Below, one piece after another: positions 16,355 to 24,202 of a stretch of 38,029 bases of DNA (its first letter is position 1; each line of letters starts with the position of its first letter). Both the position numbers and the translations under genes were made by a program. The DNA is from an uncultured Verrucomicrobiales bacterium (GTDB taxonomy: Bacteria; Verrucomicrobiota; Verrucomicrobiia; Verrucomicrobiales; Akkermansiaceae). Where the stretch lies: NCBI GenBank assembly GCA_905478925.1, contig CAJQKQ010000143.1:1-38029 (forward strand), given 5' to 3'. The notes beneath the pieces are model-generated. The model made no database searches and was not told the DNA's origin. It was given only the letters and a program-made list of their open reading frames with translations.

Positions 16355-17031
16355 TACGAAACTTCCTCCAATTTCCCCTGAGCCAGCGCGAAGGTGCGCC
16401 CGATCCTACGAGCCAGCATGATGTTGTGCGTTACCACAATCATCGTCACCCCCTCCTCACGATTGAGTTGCAGCAACAAATCCGCCACCTTGTCGGAGCT
16501 TGCCTGATCCAGCAGTCCGGTCGGCTCGTCGGCCAGCACCAGGCTCGGCCGGTTGACCAGAGCCCTCGCCACCGCGGTTCGAAGCTTTTCGCCACCCGAC
16601 AATTGCCACGGCAGGTGACTGAGCCGGTGCTCCAAGCCCACCCTCTTCAAGAGTTCCCGCGCCCGCTTATCGGTCTCCTCCGCCGGCTCCTCCCAGTCAC
16701 CAGCCAGACGGGGCACCATTACGTTCTCCAGCACAGAGAGCTGTGGCAGAAGATGATGTTGTTGAAAAATGAATCCCAACGACCGGTTACGGAAGTGTGA
16801 CGCTTCCTCCGGCGTGAATCCGGTGATGTCCTTGCCATCGATCAGGATGGATCCTCCGCTCGGGCGATCCAAGGCTCCTAGCAGATTCAGCAAAGTCGTC
16901 TTGCCGCTTCCGGACGGACCGACCAACGCCACCGCCTCTCCCTCTCCGACCGTGAGATCCAACCCTTCCAGCACCTTCACCGACTCGCCGGGTGTCTCAT
17001 AGACCCTGGACAGGTTTCTCGCTTCGATCAT
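16354..17031 (-). CDS. ABC transporter ATPase, LolD/MacB type
   Basis: ATP-binding subunit of the adjacent FtsX-like permease, about 225 residues when started at 17031 (MIEARNLSRVYETPGESVKV). It has Walker A GPSGSGKTT near residue 40, a Q-loop (FIFQQHHLLP), signature LSGGEKLRTAVARAL, Walker B LVLADEPTG and the switch His in VVTHNIM. The spacing and the HHLLPQLSVLENVMVP stretch match LolD/MacB/FtsE ATPases rather than importers. The frame remains open to 17283, but residues before MIEA lack family similarity, so the shorter start is preferred. That ATG overlaps the TGA of a small upstream frame (ATGA). Its own stop overlaps the permease start. No clear Shine-Dalgarno sequence was seen. Confidence 0.92.
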   Translation of the reverse strand: MIEARNLSRVYETPGESVKVLEGLDLTVGEGEAVALVGPSGSGKTTLLNLLGALDRPSGGSILIDGKDITGFTPEEASHFRNRSLGFIFQQHHLLPQLSVLENVMVPRLAGDWEEPAEETDKRARELLKRVGLEHRLSHLPWQLSGGEKLRTAVARALVNRPSLVLADEPTGLLDQASSDKVADLLLQLNREEGVTMIVVTHNIMLARRIGRTFALAQGKLEEVS

Positions 17032-17150
17032 AGCGGGATGATAAACGGAATCATGCACGGGTAAACCGTTTTCAGGGTGCCGGATGCCGCCACAACCAGC
17101 GCGGCGAGCGGATAATTCGCGAAATCGATGAGGTTCCGGTTGGTGGGCAT
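17028..17150 (-). CDS. Possible 40-residue hydrophobic peptide upstream of the ATPase
   Basis: A short frame from ATG at 17150 to TGA at 17028-17030 overlaps the ATPase ATG as ATGA. The peptide has a hydrophobic core (NYPLAALVVAASGTLK, then MIPFIIPL). The same frame stays open upstream to 17477, antisense to the glycosyltransferase start, so the real extent is unclear. It could be a leader peptide coupling translation, the tail of a degraded gene, or chance. I do not recognise it. Confidence 0.3.
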   Translation of the reverse strand: MPTNRNLIDFANYPLAALVVAASGTLKTVYPCMIPFIIPL

Positions 17151-17335
17151 CGATCCGATAGGATCTCGGATTTTCCCGTTGCGCCTCTTGGCCAGTTGCG
17201 CGAGGGCAAAATCCGTGCCACAAATTGATCGCCGCAGACCGAAGCTCGGCGAATCCCGATGACGAACGAAAACCATGGCACACCTAGACCAGTGACAGAC
17301 GGCAGCCGCTTTGCAATCCAAGGAGGATCGGTAAA

Positions 17336-18673
17336 ATGAGCACCGGACTGAGAATCGTCTTTCTAACCGCAGGCACCGGTGGGTGGTATTGCGGAGCGTG
17401 CATGCGAGACAACGCTTTGGCGAAATCCCTGCAAGCCGCGGGGCACAATGTTTCCCTGCTGCCGATGTATCTACCACTCCATCTGGACGAGGACTCGCTT
17501 GTGACTCCCGATGCCGCGCCGATGTTCTTCGGCGGGATCAACGTTTACCTCCGGCACAAGATCCCCTTGTTCCGGCACACACCCGCGTGGCTTGCCAAAG
17601 CGCTCAACCATCCGTGGCTGCTGCGCGGTGTGGCCAGCAAAAGCCACATGACCTCGCCCCGCGATCTCGGCGAGATTACCCTGGCGATGCTGCGTCTTGA
17701 AGAGAGCCGTCTGGGCAAAGAGCTGGATAAGCTGAGCGACTGGTTGAAGCACGAATCCCCCGACATCCTCTGCCTTTCCACCGTGCTGCAGGCGGGCATG
17801 ATCCGCGAATTGAAACGCCGTCTGGGCGTGAAAATCATCTGCTGCTTCCAAGGCGAGGACTCATTCCTCAACAGCCTGCCGGAGCCCTACCGCAGCGAGT
17901 GCTGGCAGGAGCTGGCACTGCGGAGCCGCGAGGCCGATGCACTGGTTTCACCGAGTTCATTCTACGCGGAGTTGATGAAAAAACACCTCGGAGCGAACGA
18001 TCTGGCGGTCACCATCCTTCCTAACGGAATCGATCTCGAAGGTTATGCGCCGCAGCCCGAAAAGCCGGGGTCTCCGGTGATCGGATATTTGGCGCGGATG
18101 ATCCGTGAAAAGGGATTGGAAATCATGGTGGAGGCGTTCATCCACCTGCGGACAGTGCTGGGGCACCCGTCGGCGCGGCTTCATCTGGCAGGTGCCGCAA
18201 CTCCCGATAACCAGCCGCTGATCGAAACCATGAAACAGCGCCTCGCGGCGGCCGGGCTCACCGAGGATGTCCAGTGGATGCCTAACATTTCGCGCGAGGA
18301 CAAGGCGGCCATGCTCGGGTCGCTGACCTTGTTCTCGGTGCCGGCGATTTATCCGGAGGCCTTCGGCTTGTATGTGATCGAGGCCATGGCGTCGGGCGTC
18401 CCCGTGGTGCAACCGGAAGCATCTTCCTTCCCAGGGATTCTGGCTGACTCCGGAGCCGGAGCACTGGTTCCCGCAGGAGACCCCATCGCGCTCGCACAAA
18501 AGTGGCACGAGCTCCTCATGCAACCGGACGAACTCCGCCGGATGGCGGAAAGAAGTCGCCGCACCGCAGAACAGCTCTACGACATTGGGGTCATGCGGGA
18601 GGGATTCCTCGCGCTTGCCCGCGACCTTCCCGGCAACTCCGGAGAACGTGCTTCCTGCGTGAACGAATCATAA
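17336..18673 (+). CDS. Glycosyltransferase family 4
   Basis: A retaining GT-B glycosyltransferase of family GT4, 445 residues, acting in the cytosol on a nucleotide-sugar donor. The N-terminal domain has the glycine-rich opening FLTAGTGGWYCGACMRDNALA, which suits an acceptor-domain Rossmann fold. The donor domain begins near residue 240 (SPVIGYLARMIREKGLEIM). The EX7E motif is EAFGLYVIE followed by AMASGVPVV. NGIDLEGY precedes the donor domain as in many GT4 enzymes. A strong Shine-Dalgarno AAGGAGG lies about nine bases before the ATG. The gene is transcribed away from the ABC exporter and has no co-oriented neighbour before the gene-poor stretch. The product, whether exopolysaccharide, glycolipid or other, cannot be told from sequence. 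Confidence 0.9.
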   Translation: MSTGLRIVFLTAGTGGWYCGACMRDNALAKSLQAAGHNVSLLPMYLPLHLDEDSLVTPDAAPMFFGGINVYLRHKIPLFRHTPAWLAKALNHPWLLRGVASKSHMTSPRDLGEITLAMLRLEESRLGKELDKLSDWLKHESPDILCLSTVLQAGMIRELKRRLGVKIICCFQGEDSFLNSLPEPYRSECWQELALRSREADALVSPSSFYAELMKKHLGANDLAVTILPNGIDLEGYAPQPEKPGSPVIGYLARMIREKGLEIMVEAFIHLRTVLGHPSARLHLAGAATPDNQPLIETMKQRLAAAGLTEDVQWMPNISREDKAAMLGSLTLFSVPAIYPEAFGLYVIEAMASGVPVVQPEASSFPGILADSGAGALVPAGDPIALAQKWHELLMQPDELRRMAERSRRTAEQLYDIGVMREGFLALARDLPGNSGERASCVNES

Positions 18674-19082
18674 TTCGTTCCCACCGCCATCGAATCGCAC
18701 GTCAAGCTCGTCCTGCTGCAATGGATGATCATTATAGCGGCAGCTTGGCTTTTCGGGAGGCCCGGGAGGAAGTCGGCCCGCTGATTGGCATTCTTTTCCC
18801 GGTCTTAGGGGGGGGCTGGCCGTAAGATCGTGGCTGCACCGTGAATTCGCACCCGATCTCCCGGTGGCTGGCTTGCAACTCTTTCTCTGCATTACGCTTC
18901 CGGCTCTCCCCGGTGTTCTTGCTCGTACGCTTTCCGTGTTCATCGACGAACTAAGCGTAATAAATTCCTTTCCTGTCGTAGACCGATGCCATAGCAATTT
19001 CCGTAGACACTTATACTCCGCCAGTAAATACCAGCCTGCAATCCGCCCCATAAAACAAAGAACCAACGAGTTGCGTCCATTA
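18674..19082. other. Gene-poor stretch after the glycosyltransferase
   Basis: About 400 bases with no recognisable gene. Short frames exist on both strands (for example around 18721-18825 +, and 18668-19066 -), but they lack family resemblance, start signals and plausible composition. Base use drifts from C/G-rich at the left to more A/T-rich at the right (about 18950-19070), unlike the coding regions on either side. I see no terminator with a T-tract after the glycosyltransferase stop. Confidence 0.5.
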
Positions 19083-19114
19083 GGTCGTAGGCTCGATTCC
19101 TACCGCCGGAGCCA
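19083..19114 (+). other. tRNA 3'-end fragment (T-arm, acceptor strand, CCA)
   Basis: The sequence contains a T-arm with stem GTAGG/CCTAC around loop CTCGATT (19087-19103). An acceptor-like strand CGCCGGA (19104-19110), a G discriminator and encoded CCA (19112-19114) follow. No matching 5' acceptor strand (TCCGGCG), D-arm or anticodon arm lies within the preceding 100 bases. It is therefore not a whole tRNA. Such orphan tRNA 3' ends commonly mark the far attachment site of an integrated element, because integrases recombine within tRNA 3' halves. Confidence 0.5.
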
Positions 19115-19196
19115 TTTGAAACCCCGAACGACTGTTGTGCCGTTCCTTTTTCGGGATGGTGCGGTCGGTAGCACATTACTCACCCCATAGCATCCC

Positions 19197-19541
19197 ATGC
19201 CCGACCCTACCTGCCCGTTCTGCACAATGGACGAAGTCCTGACCCTGCCCGACCATTACGAATGTGTCACCTGCGGCCATGAGTGGCCCTTGGAAACCGA
19301 ACCCCGCGATGAGGCTCCCGAAGAACGTATCGTCAAGGACGCTCACGGTAATATTTTGGAAAACGGCGATATCGTTGCCATGGTCAAAGACCTCAAGCTC
19401 AAGGGCACCTCGGAAACACTCAAGAACGGCACGAAATCCAAGCCGATCCGGCTCGTCGAAGGCGACCATGAGATCGATTGCCGAATGAACGGTCTCTCAA
19501 TCGCGCTCAAGGCGTGTTACGTAAAAAAGGTCACCAAGTAG
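19197..19541 (+). CDS. yjdM: PhnA/YjdM-type zinc-ribbon protein
   Basis: A small cytosolic protein of the PhnA (YjdM) family. The N-terminal zinc ribbon has CPFC at residues 6-9 and CVTCG at 24-28. The C-terminal domain reads VKDAHGNILENGDIVAMVKDLKLKG and ends ACYVKKV, as in the family. Length (114) equals the usual 111-115. Despite the historical 'alkylphosphonate' label, the family is not a phosphonoacetate hydrolase in most bacteria and its role is unclear. It lies just downstream of the tRNA 3' fragment and 12 bases before tgt on the same strand, so they may be co-transcribed. Confidence 0.92.
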   Translation: MPDPTCPFCTMDEVLTLPDHYECVTCGHEWPLETEPRDEAPEERIVKDAHGNILENGDIVAMVKDLKLKGTSETLKNGTKSKPIRLVEGDHEIDCRMNGLSIALKACYVKKVTK

Positions 19542-19553
19542 CCGCCGAACCGG

Positions 19554-20684
19554 ATGCCATTCACCCTCCAAGCCACCGACGGCTCCGCACGTGCGGGCAC
19601 CCTGACTCTCCCCCACGGCGAGGTCAAAACCCCCGTCTTCATGCCCGTCGGCACCCAGGGCTCGGTAAAAACGCTGCATCCTGCCGAACTTGAGGAACTC
19701 GGCGCGCAGATCATCCTCGGCAACACCTACCACCTCTGGCTCCGCCCCGGCCACGAGCTAATCCAGAAAATGGGTGGCCTCCACGATTTCACCACCTGGC
19801 AAAAACCGATGCTTACGGACTCCGGCGGCTTCCAGGTCTGGTCTCTGGCGAAGACGCGAAAAATCACCGAGGAGGGCGTCCGTTTCCAATCCCATCTCGA
19901 CGGCTCAACCATGATGCTCACCCCGGAGCTTTCCATGGAGATCCAGGCCGCACTCGGATCGGACATCGCAATGCTTTTCGACGAATGCCCGCCCTACCCC
20001 TGCGATGAAAAATACGCGGAAAAATCCCTCGCCCTCACCACTCGCTGGGCAAAACGTTGCAAGGACTGGATTACCGCGGAAAATCCGCAAACCGCCGGAA
20101 AGCCCCAGCATCACTTCGGAATCGTCCAAGGCTCCATCTATGCCAATCTCCGCGAACGTTCCGCCCGGGAGTTGGTAGAACTCGATTTCGACGGCTATGC
20201 CATCGGCGGCGTCTCCGTCGGCGAACCGGAGGAGGAGATGTTCCGAGCCATCGACAACGCAGTTCCTTTCCTGCCCGCCGACAAGCCTCGCTACGCCATG
20301 GGCTTGGGCACACCGCCACAGATTTTGGAAATGATAGGCCGCGGCATTGACATGTTCGATTGCGTGATGCCCACCCGCATCGCCCGCCACGGGGTGGCCT
20401 TCACTCTCGACGGTCCGATCCGCATCAAGAACCTCATCCACGCATCGGATCCCCGTCCGCTCTGCGAATCCAGCCATCCGCACGTCGCCCGGTTCTCCCG
20501 ATCCTACATCCGACATCTCTTCCGAGCAGGCGAAATCCTCGCTTTACGGTTGCTTTCCTTCCATAATCTGCATTTCTACCTGTCCCTCACACGTCAGGCG
20601 CGCTTGGCGATCGAGGCGGGCACATTCCCCGCTTTCAAGGAACAATTCATTAAACGCTACAACTCCAACCATACCGAACCATGA
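19554..20684 (+). CDS. tgt: Queuine tRNA-ribosyltransferase (tRNA-guanine transglycosylase)
   Basis: Exchanges guanine-34 for the queuosine precursor preQ1 in tRNAs with GUN anticodons, in the cytosol. The barrel fold is clear: GNTYHLWLRPG near residue 61, the catalytic LTDSGGFQVWSL near residue 85, GGVSVGEPEEEM near 220, and the nucleophile Asp in FDCVMPTRIARHG near 270. Length (376) is typical. The C-terminal zinc site is odd. Where most enzymes have CxCxxC before YSRAYLRHL, this protein has RPLCESSHPHVARFSRSYIRHLF. It keeps one nearby Cys plus two His but not the triad. The downstream His is kept (SFHNLHFYL). Its TGA overlaps the yajC ATG (ATGA), placing it in the tgt-yajC-secDF order known from many bacteria. 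Confidence 0.96.
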   Translation: MPFTLQATDGSARAGTLTLPHGEVKTPVFMPVGTQGSVKTLHPAELEELGAQIILGNTYHLWLRPGHELIQKMGGLHDFTTWQKPMLTDSGGFQVWSLAKTRKITEEGVRFQSHLDGSTMMLTPELSMEIQAALGSDIAMLFDECPPYPCDEKYAEKSLALTTRWAKRCKDWITAENPQTAGKPQHHFGIVQGSIYANLRERSARELVELDFDGYAIGGVSVGEPEEEMFRAIDNAVPFLPADKPRYAMGLGTPPQILEMIGRGIDMFDCVMPTRIARHGVAFTLDGPIRIKNLIHASDPRPLCESSHPHVARFSRSYIRHLFRAGEILALRLLSFHNLHFYLSLTRQARLAIEAGTFPAFKEQFIKRYNSNHTEP

Positions 20685-21016
20685 TTTCCCTACTCAACAC
20701 CCTCGCAGAAGCAGCACCCGCAGGCGACAACGGCTCAGGAAGCCTTCTCGGCAGCCCCTTCGTCATGATGGGCCTGATGATCGTGATGTTCTATTTCCTC
20801 CTGATCCGTCCCCAGCAGCGCCAACGCAAGGAACAGGCCGCCCGCATCGCCGCACTCAAGAACGGCGACAAGGTGATCACCACCGCAGGCGTCCACGGCA
20901 TCGTCCATAACGTCAAGGACACCACCGTCATGGTGAAGGTAGCGGAAGGCACGAACCTTGAGTTCGACAAAGCAGCCGTCGCATCCGTCGTCAAGAAGGA
21001 GTCCAAGGGGGAATAA
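20681..21016 (+). CDS. yajC: Sec translocase accessory subunit YajC
   Basis: Single-span inner-membrane protein associated with SecDF. After a short periplasmic N-terminus a membrane segment (FVMMGLMIVMFYFLLIRPQQ, about residues 27-46) ends in the diagnostic RPQQ. A cytosolic domain follows with KNGDKVITTAGVHGIV, the standard YajC signature. Length 111 matches the family. The ATG overlaps the tgt stop by four bases, and secDF follows after 47 bases, so all three genes probably form one operon. The N-terminus is slightly longer and Gly-rich (DNGSGSLLGS) compared with E. coli, as in many PVC relatives. Confidence 0.96.
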   Translation: MISLLNTLAEAAPAGDNGSGSLLGSPFVMMGLMIVMFYFLLIRPQQRQRKEQAARIAALKNGDKVITTAGVHGIVHNVKDTTVMVKVAEGTNLEFDKAAVASVVKKESKGE

Positions 21017-21063
21017 GCATTTTCTGCCCTGAATACTGAACACTTCAATCTAGAAACTCACAT

Positions 21064-23484
21064 ATGCTCGCCATCGTCTTTTTCAAGGATCCCCTGATCC
21101 TCTTCCTCACAGGCATCGCTCTCCTGATCCTGTTCTTCTGGTATTTCGCCACCGAGATCGAGCGCACGAAAAGAAACATCGGCACCATCCTGCTCTTGGG
21201 CATCGTCGGTCTTTGCGCCCTTGCGGTCTATCCCCTGAGCGAACGCCTCAAGGCCGGGATCGACATCATCGGCGGATCGGCCTTCTCACTGCGCATTCAG
21301 GCCAGGGAAAACGAGCAGGGTGATAAACTGCCGGTCACTCCGGATCAGGTCGATGAAGCGATCCGGGTCATCACAGCACGCCTCGATCCAAATGGAACGA
21401 ACCCACCTCTCGTCACCCGTCAGGGCGACGATGGCGTCCTCGTCCAGATGCCCGGCATCGAACCGGAGGAATCGGCATCGATCCGCCTGACCTTGGAAAC
21501 TGTCGCCAAACTCGAACTCCGTGAGGTTTCCCCCAGAAACTCGGAACGCGGTGCCGACGGCAAATCCCTCGCCCAGCGCGTTCTTGACGGCGACGAAATT
21601 GTCCCCGGATACCGCGCCTATGAACTGACCCAGGAAGACGAGGACGGCAACGAGTTCACCAATCCCATCCTACTCAACCGCCGCATCGCCCTCGGCGGTT
21701 CCGATATCGTCTTCGCGACCCCTTCCCCGTCTCGTTCGGACTCGGTGGACATCACACTCAACGGCGAGGGCACCGACAAGATGATCGCTCTAACTGTGAA
21801 CATGCGCCCGAACGTTGGCCGCATCGCGATCGTCCTCGACGGGGTCGTCCTCAGCGCACCCGTCGTGCAAAGCGTCCCGCTCGGCAAGAACTTCGTCATC
21901 AACGGCCTCGACGAGCCCGGCGAAACCAAGGAACTCGCCAACGCGCTGATGAACCCCCTGGAGAACCCGCTCGTCGTCGAGCAGGAGCGCACCGTATCCC
22001 CGACCCTAGGCTCGGCCTTCGTGAAACAGGGCATTTTCTCGGGTCTCGCGGGACTCACCATCACCGCCCTGTTCATCTTCATCTACTACCGCACCGCCGG
22101 CCTCGTCGCCCTCGCCGCTTTGGCCGTCAACTCGATCATCCTGTTCGGCGTGATGGCGATGTTCGGATTCACCTTCTCCCTCCCCGGCATCGCCGGACTC
22201 ATCCTCACCATCGGCATGGCAGTGGATGCGAACGTGCTCATCTACGAACGGCTCCGTGAGGAGATCGCGAATGGAAAATCGCTCAAGAACGCGATCAGTT
22301 CCGCCTATGAAAAGGCGTTCTCATCCATCCTCGATGCGAACCTCACCACTCTCATCGCCTGTGTAATCCTCATCGCTATGGCCAGCGGCAGCGTCAAAGG
22401 CTTCGCCATCACACTCACCATCGGCCTCATCGCCTCGATGTTCTCCGCCATCCTCGTCACCCGCGTTCTTTTCCGCTGGGGCATCGACACCGGATTACTC
22501 CGCAAGCTCTCATTCCTCAACCTGATCAAGGCCGCAAACTACGATTTCCTCGGAAAAGCCAAGACCTGCGCTGTCTTTTCCGCCATCCTCTTCGCCGTCG
22601 CCATCGGCACCTTCGCGGTGAAACAGAAGGCAGCCCTCGGCATCGACTTTACCGGCGGAACCGTGATCACCTTCGAGATTGGCGACAACGATGTGCCACT
22701 CGACAAGGTCAACGCCGCCCTGAAGACGGCCGACCTCACACGCCAAGCCTTCCCGCAGGAGCAGAAAATCGTCGGCAGCGGCACCCTCCTCACCATCCGT
22801 GCGGATTCAAACGATTCCGACAAGATCGTCACCGCACTCCGTTCCAGCATTCCCTTGCTCGGAGAACAGGAAGAAAACGGCGATTACGCCATCGACGCCT
22901 CCAGAGAAGTGGTTTCCGCCACACTCGGCGGCACGTTCCTCAAGGAGGCACTCATCGCGCTTTGCGTAGGAATCATCGGAATCTTTACCTACATCGTCAT
23001 CCGCTTCGAACTCTCCTTCGCCATCGGAGCCATCGTCGCGGTCCTGCACGACATTCTCATCGCGATCGGTGTGGTCGTCCTGCTCGGCGAACAACTCACC
23101 CAGATTCACGTCGCCGCGATCCTGACCATCGCCGGTTACTCGATCAACGATACGATCATCGTGTTCGACCGCATCCGTGAAACCCTCCTAATCCGCACCG
23201 GCGACGTCCGCGACGTCATGAACGAGGCAATCAACGCCACCCTGTCCCGCACAATCCTCACCTCATCCACGACCATCACCACAGTGCTCATCCTCGCGAT
23301 CTTTGGTGGCGCTGCACTCCGGGATTTCTCCATGACCATCCTAGTCGGCCTCGCGATCGGAACATACTCCTCGATCTTCGTCGCCGCGCCGATCGTCCTC
23401 TGGTGGTCTTCACGCAAGGGCGGCAACCTCCGCAAGGATGTCCTCGCAACCACCCTCGCTGCAGAAGCGATGAAGGCTGACTGA
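21064..23484 (+). CDS. secDF: Fused protein-export membrane protein SecDF
   Basis: An 806-residue fusion of SecD and SecF, the proton-driven RND-type accessory of the Sec translocon that assists late export steps. Two N-terminal hydrophobic segments (residues ~10-28 and ~40-57) precede the SecD motif GIDIIGGSAF near 66. The long periplasmic domain follows, then the first transmembrane bundle with GMAVDANVLIYERLREE near residue 380. The SecF half starts with GIDFTGGTVITFEIG near 525 and contains AGYSINDTIIVFDRIRE near 690. Both halves keep the Asp and Arg/Glu positions linked to proton coupling. The extra N-terminal span is unusual beside E. coli SecD, which has one. It ends the tgt-yajC-secDF set and converges with an EF-hand gene. 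Confidence 0.96.
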   Translation: MLAIVFFKDPLILFLTGIALLILFFWYFATEIERTKRNIGTILLLGIVGLCALAVYPLSERLKAGIDIIGGSAFSLRIQARENEQGDKLPVTPDQVDEAIRVITARLDPNGTNPPLVTRQGDDGVLVQMPGIEPEESASIRLTLETVAKLELREVSPRNSERGADGKSLAQRVLDGDEIVPGYRAYELTQEDEDGNEFTNPILLNRRIALGGSDIVFATPSPSRSDSVDITLNGEGTDKMIALTVNMRPNVGRIAIVLDGVVLSAPVVQSVPLGKNFVINGLDEPGETKELANALMNPLENPLVVEQERTVSPTLGSAFVKQGIFSGLAGLTITALFIFIYYRTAGLVALAALAVNSIILFGVMAMFGFTFSLPGIAGLILTIGMAVDANVLIYERLREEIANGKSLKNAISSAYEKAFSSILDANLTTLIACVILIAMASGSVKGFAITLTIGLIASMFSAILVTRVLFRWGIDTGLLRKLSFLNLIKAANYDFLGKAKTCAVFSAILFAVAIGTFAVKQKAALGIDFTGGTVITFEIGDNDVPLDKVNAALKTADLTRQAFPQEQKIVGSGTLLTIRADSNDSDKIVTALRSSIPLLGEQEENGDYAIDASREVVSATLGGTFLKEALIALCVGIIGIFTYIVIRFELSFAIGAIVAVLHDILIAIGVVVLLGEQLTQIHVAAILTIAGYSINDTIIVFDRIRETLLIRTGDVRDVMNEAINATLSRTILTSSTTITTVLILAIFGGAALRDFSMTILVGLAIGTYSSIFVAAPIVLWWSSRKGGNLRKDVLATTLAAEAMKAD

Positions 23485-23527
23485 CCACACGAGACGGCAG
23501 CCTCCGCCTGCTACCACAGGGAAACCG

Positions 23528-24079
23528 TTACGGCTTCCTCCGCGGCGGGCCTTTCGGACGATCTTCGGCGTTGATCTCGCCGTTGCCGTCCGTGTCCATG
23601 CGCTGAAAAATCTGCCTGCGCTTTTCCTCGGGCAGCTTGCCGAGGAATTCACCCTTGCTGAATTCTGCGAAGCTAAGCCCTCCGCTCTTATCTTCGTCTA
23701 GGTGGCGAAATCCCCCCTTGGCTCGCCGTACGGCGTCCCTCCGTACCTCCCGGATCTCCACCTTGCTGATCATTTGATCACCGTCACGGTCAAGCCTCGC
23801 AAAAATCTTGTCCCGCTTCTCTTTCGGCAACCGCTCCATACGCTGGGCTGAAAAAAACTCCTCCTTTGTGATATTCCCATCACGATCCTTGTCCATCCGC
23901 TTGAACATCTCCTCGGATGCTCCGAAAGTCGGACGCCCACGCATACCCTTTTCTCCATGCTTCGCCCCGTCCTTTCCTTCCGGGCGCTGACGCCCCCTCT
24001 CTGGGCGAACTTCGCGCTCTGCCATCGCGGCTGGAGCAAAAATCCCCGCAAGAACCGCAGTTACAAGTATTGTTCTCAT
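23528..24079 (-). CDS. Exported EF-hand calcium-binding protein
   Basis: A 183-residue exported protein with four EF-hand loops. A signal peptide (RTILVTAVLAGIFAPAAMA) is followed by a basic, low-complexity linker (residues ~22-52). Four 12-residue loops then start with Asp at 63 (DKDRDGNITKEE), 97 (DRDGDQMISKVE), 128 (DEDKSGGLSFAE) and 162 (DTDGNGEINAED). Each has Asp/Asn at positions 1, 3 and 5 and an acidic residue at 12. Position 6 is Gly in three of the loops (Gln in the second). Calcium binding in the periplasm or outside the cell is inferred. Such proteins are abundant in Verrucomicrobiota and Planctomycetota. The gene converges with secDF, 43 bases apart, with no obvious terminator between them. 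Confidence 0.88.
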   Translation of the reverse strand: MRTILVTAVLAGIFAPAAMAEREVRPERGRQRPEGKDGAKHGEKGMRGRPTFGASEEMFKRMDKDRDGNITKEEFFSAQRMERLPKEKRDKIFARLDRDGDQMISKVEIREVRRDAVRRAKGGFRHLDEDKSGGLSFAEFSKGEFLGKLPEEKRRQIFQRMDTDGNGEINAEDRPKGPPRRKP

Positions 24080-24202
24080 CGAAGTTTAGCGTTTTAAGTT
24101 TTTAGTTTCGGCGTAATTATCCGCCAGTTCTCTCTTCTAAACCCCCGGTCCACGGAAAAGTTTCGCCCGAATTTCTACTAAACCTCCTTCAAAATCAAGA
24201 CC

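Noticed and set aside
18668..19066. 132-codon frame (-) in the gene-poor stretch
   Set aside because: Composition and peptide resemble random translation (Pro, Arg and Ser mixtures) with no domain or start signal.
19014..19114. Complete tRNA gene
   Set aside because: The 3' half is convincing, but no 5' acceptor strand, D-arm or anticodon arm can be folded from the preceding bases.
24080..24202. SAM riboswitch ahead of metF
   Set aside because: The 122 bases before metF show none of the paired helices or conserved core expected, and the space is short.
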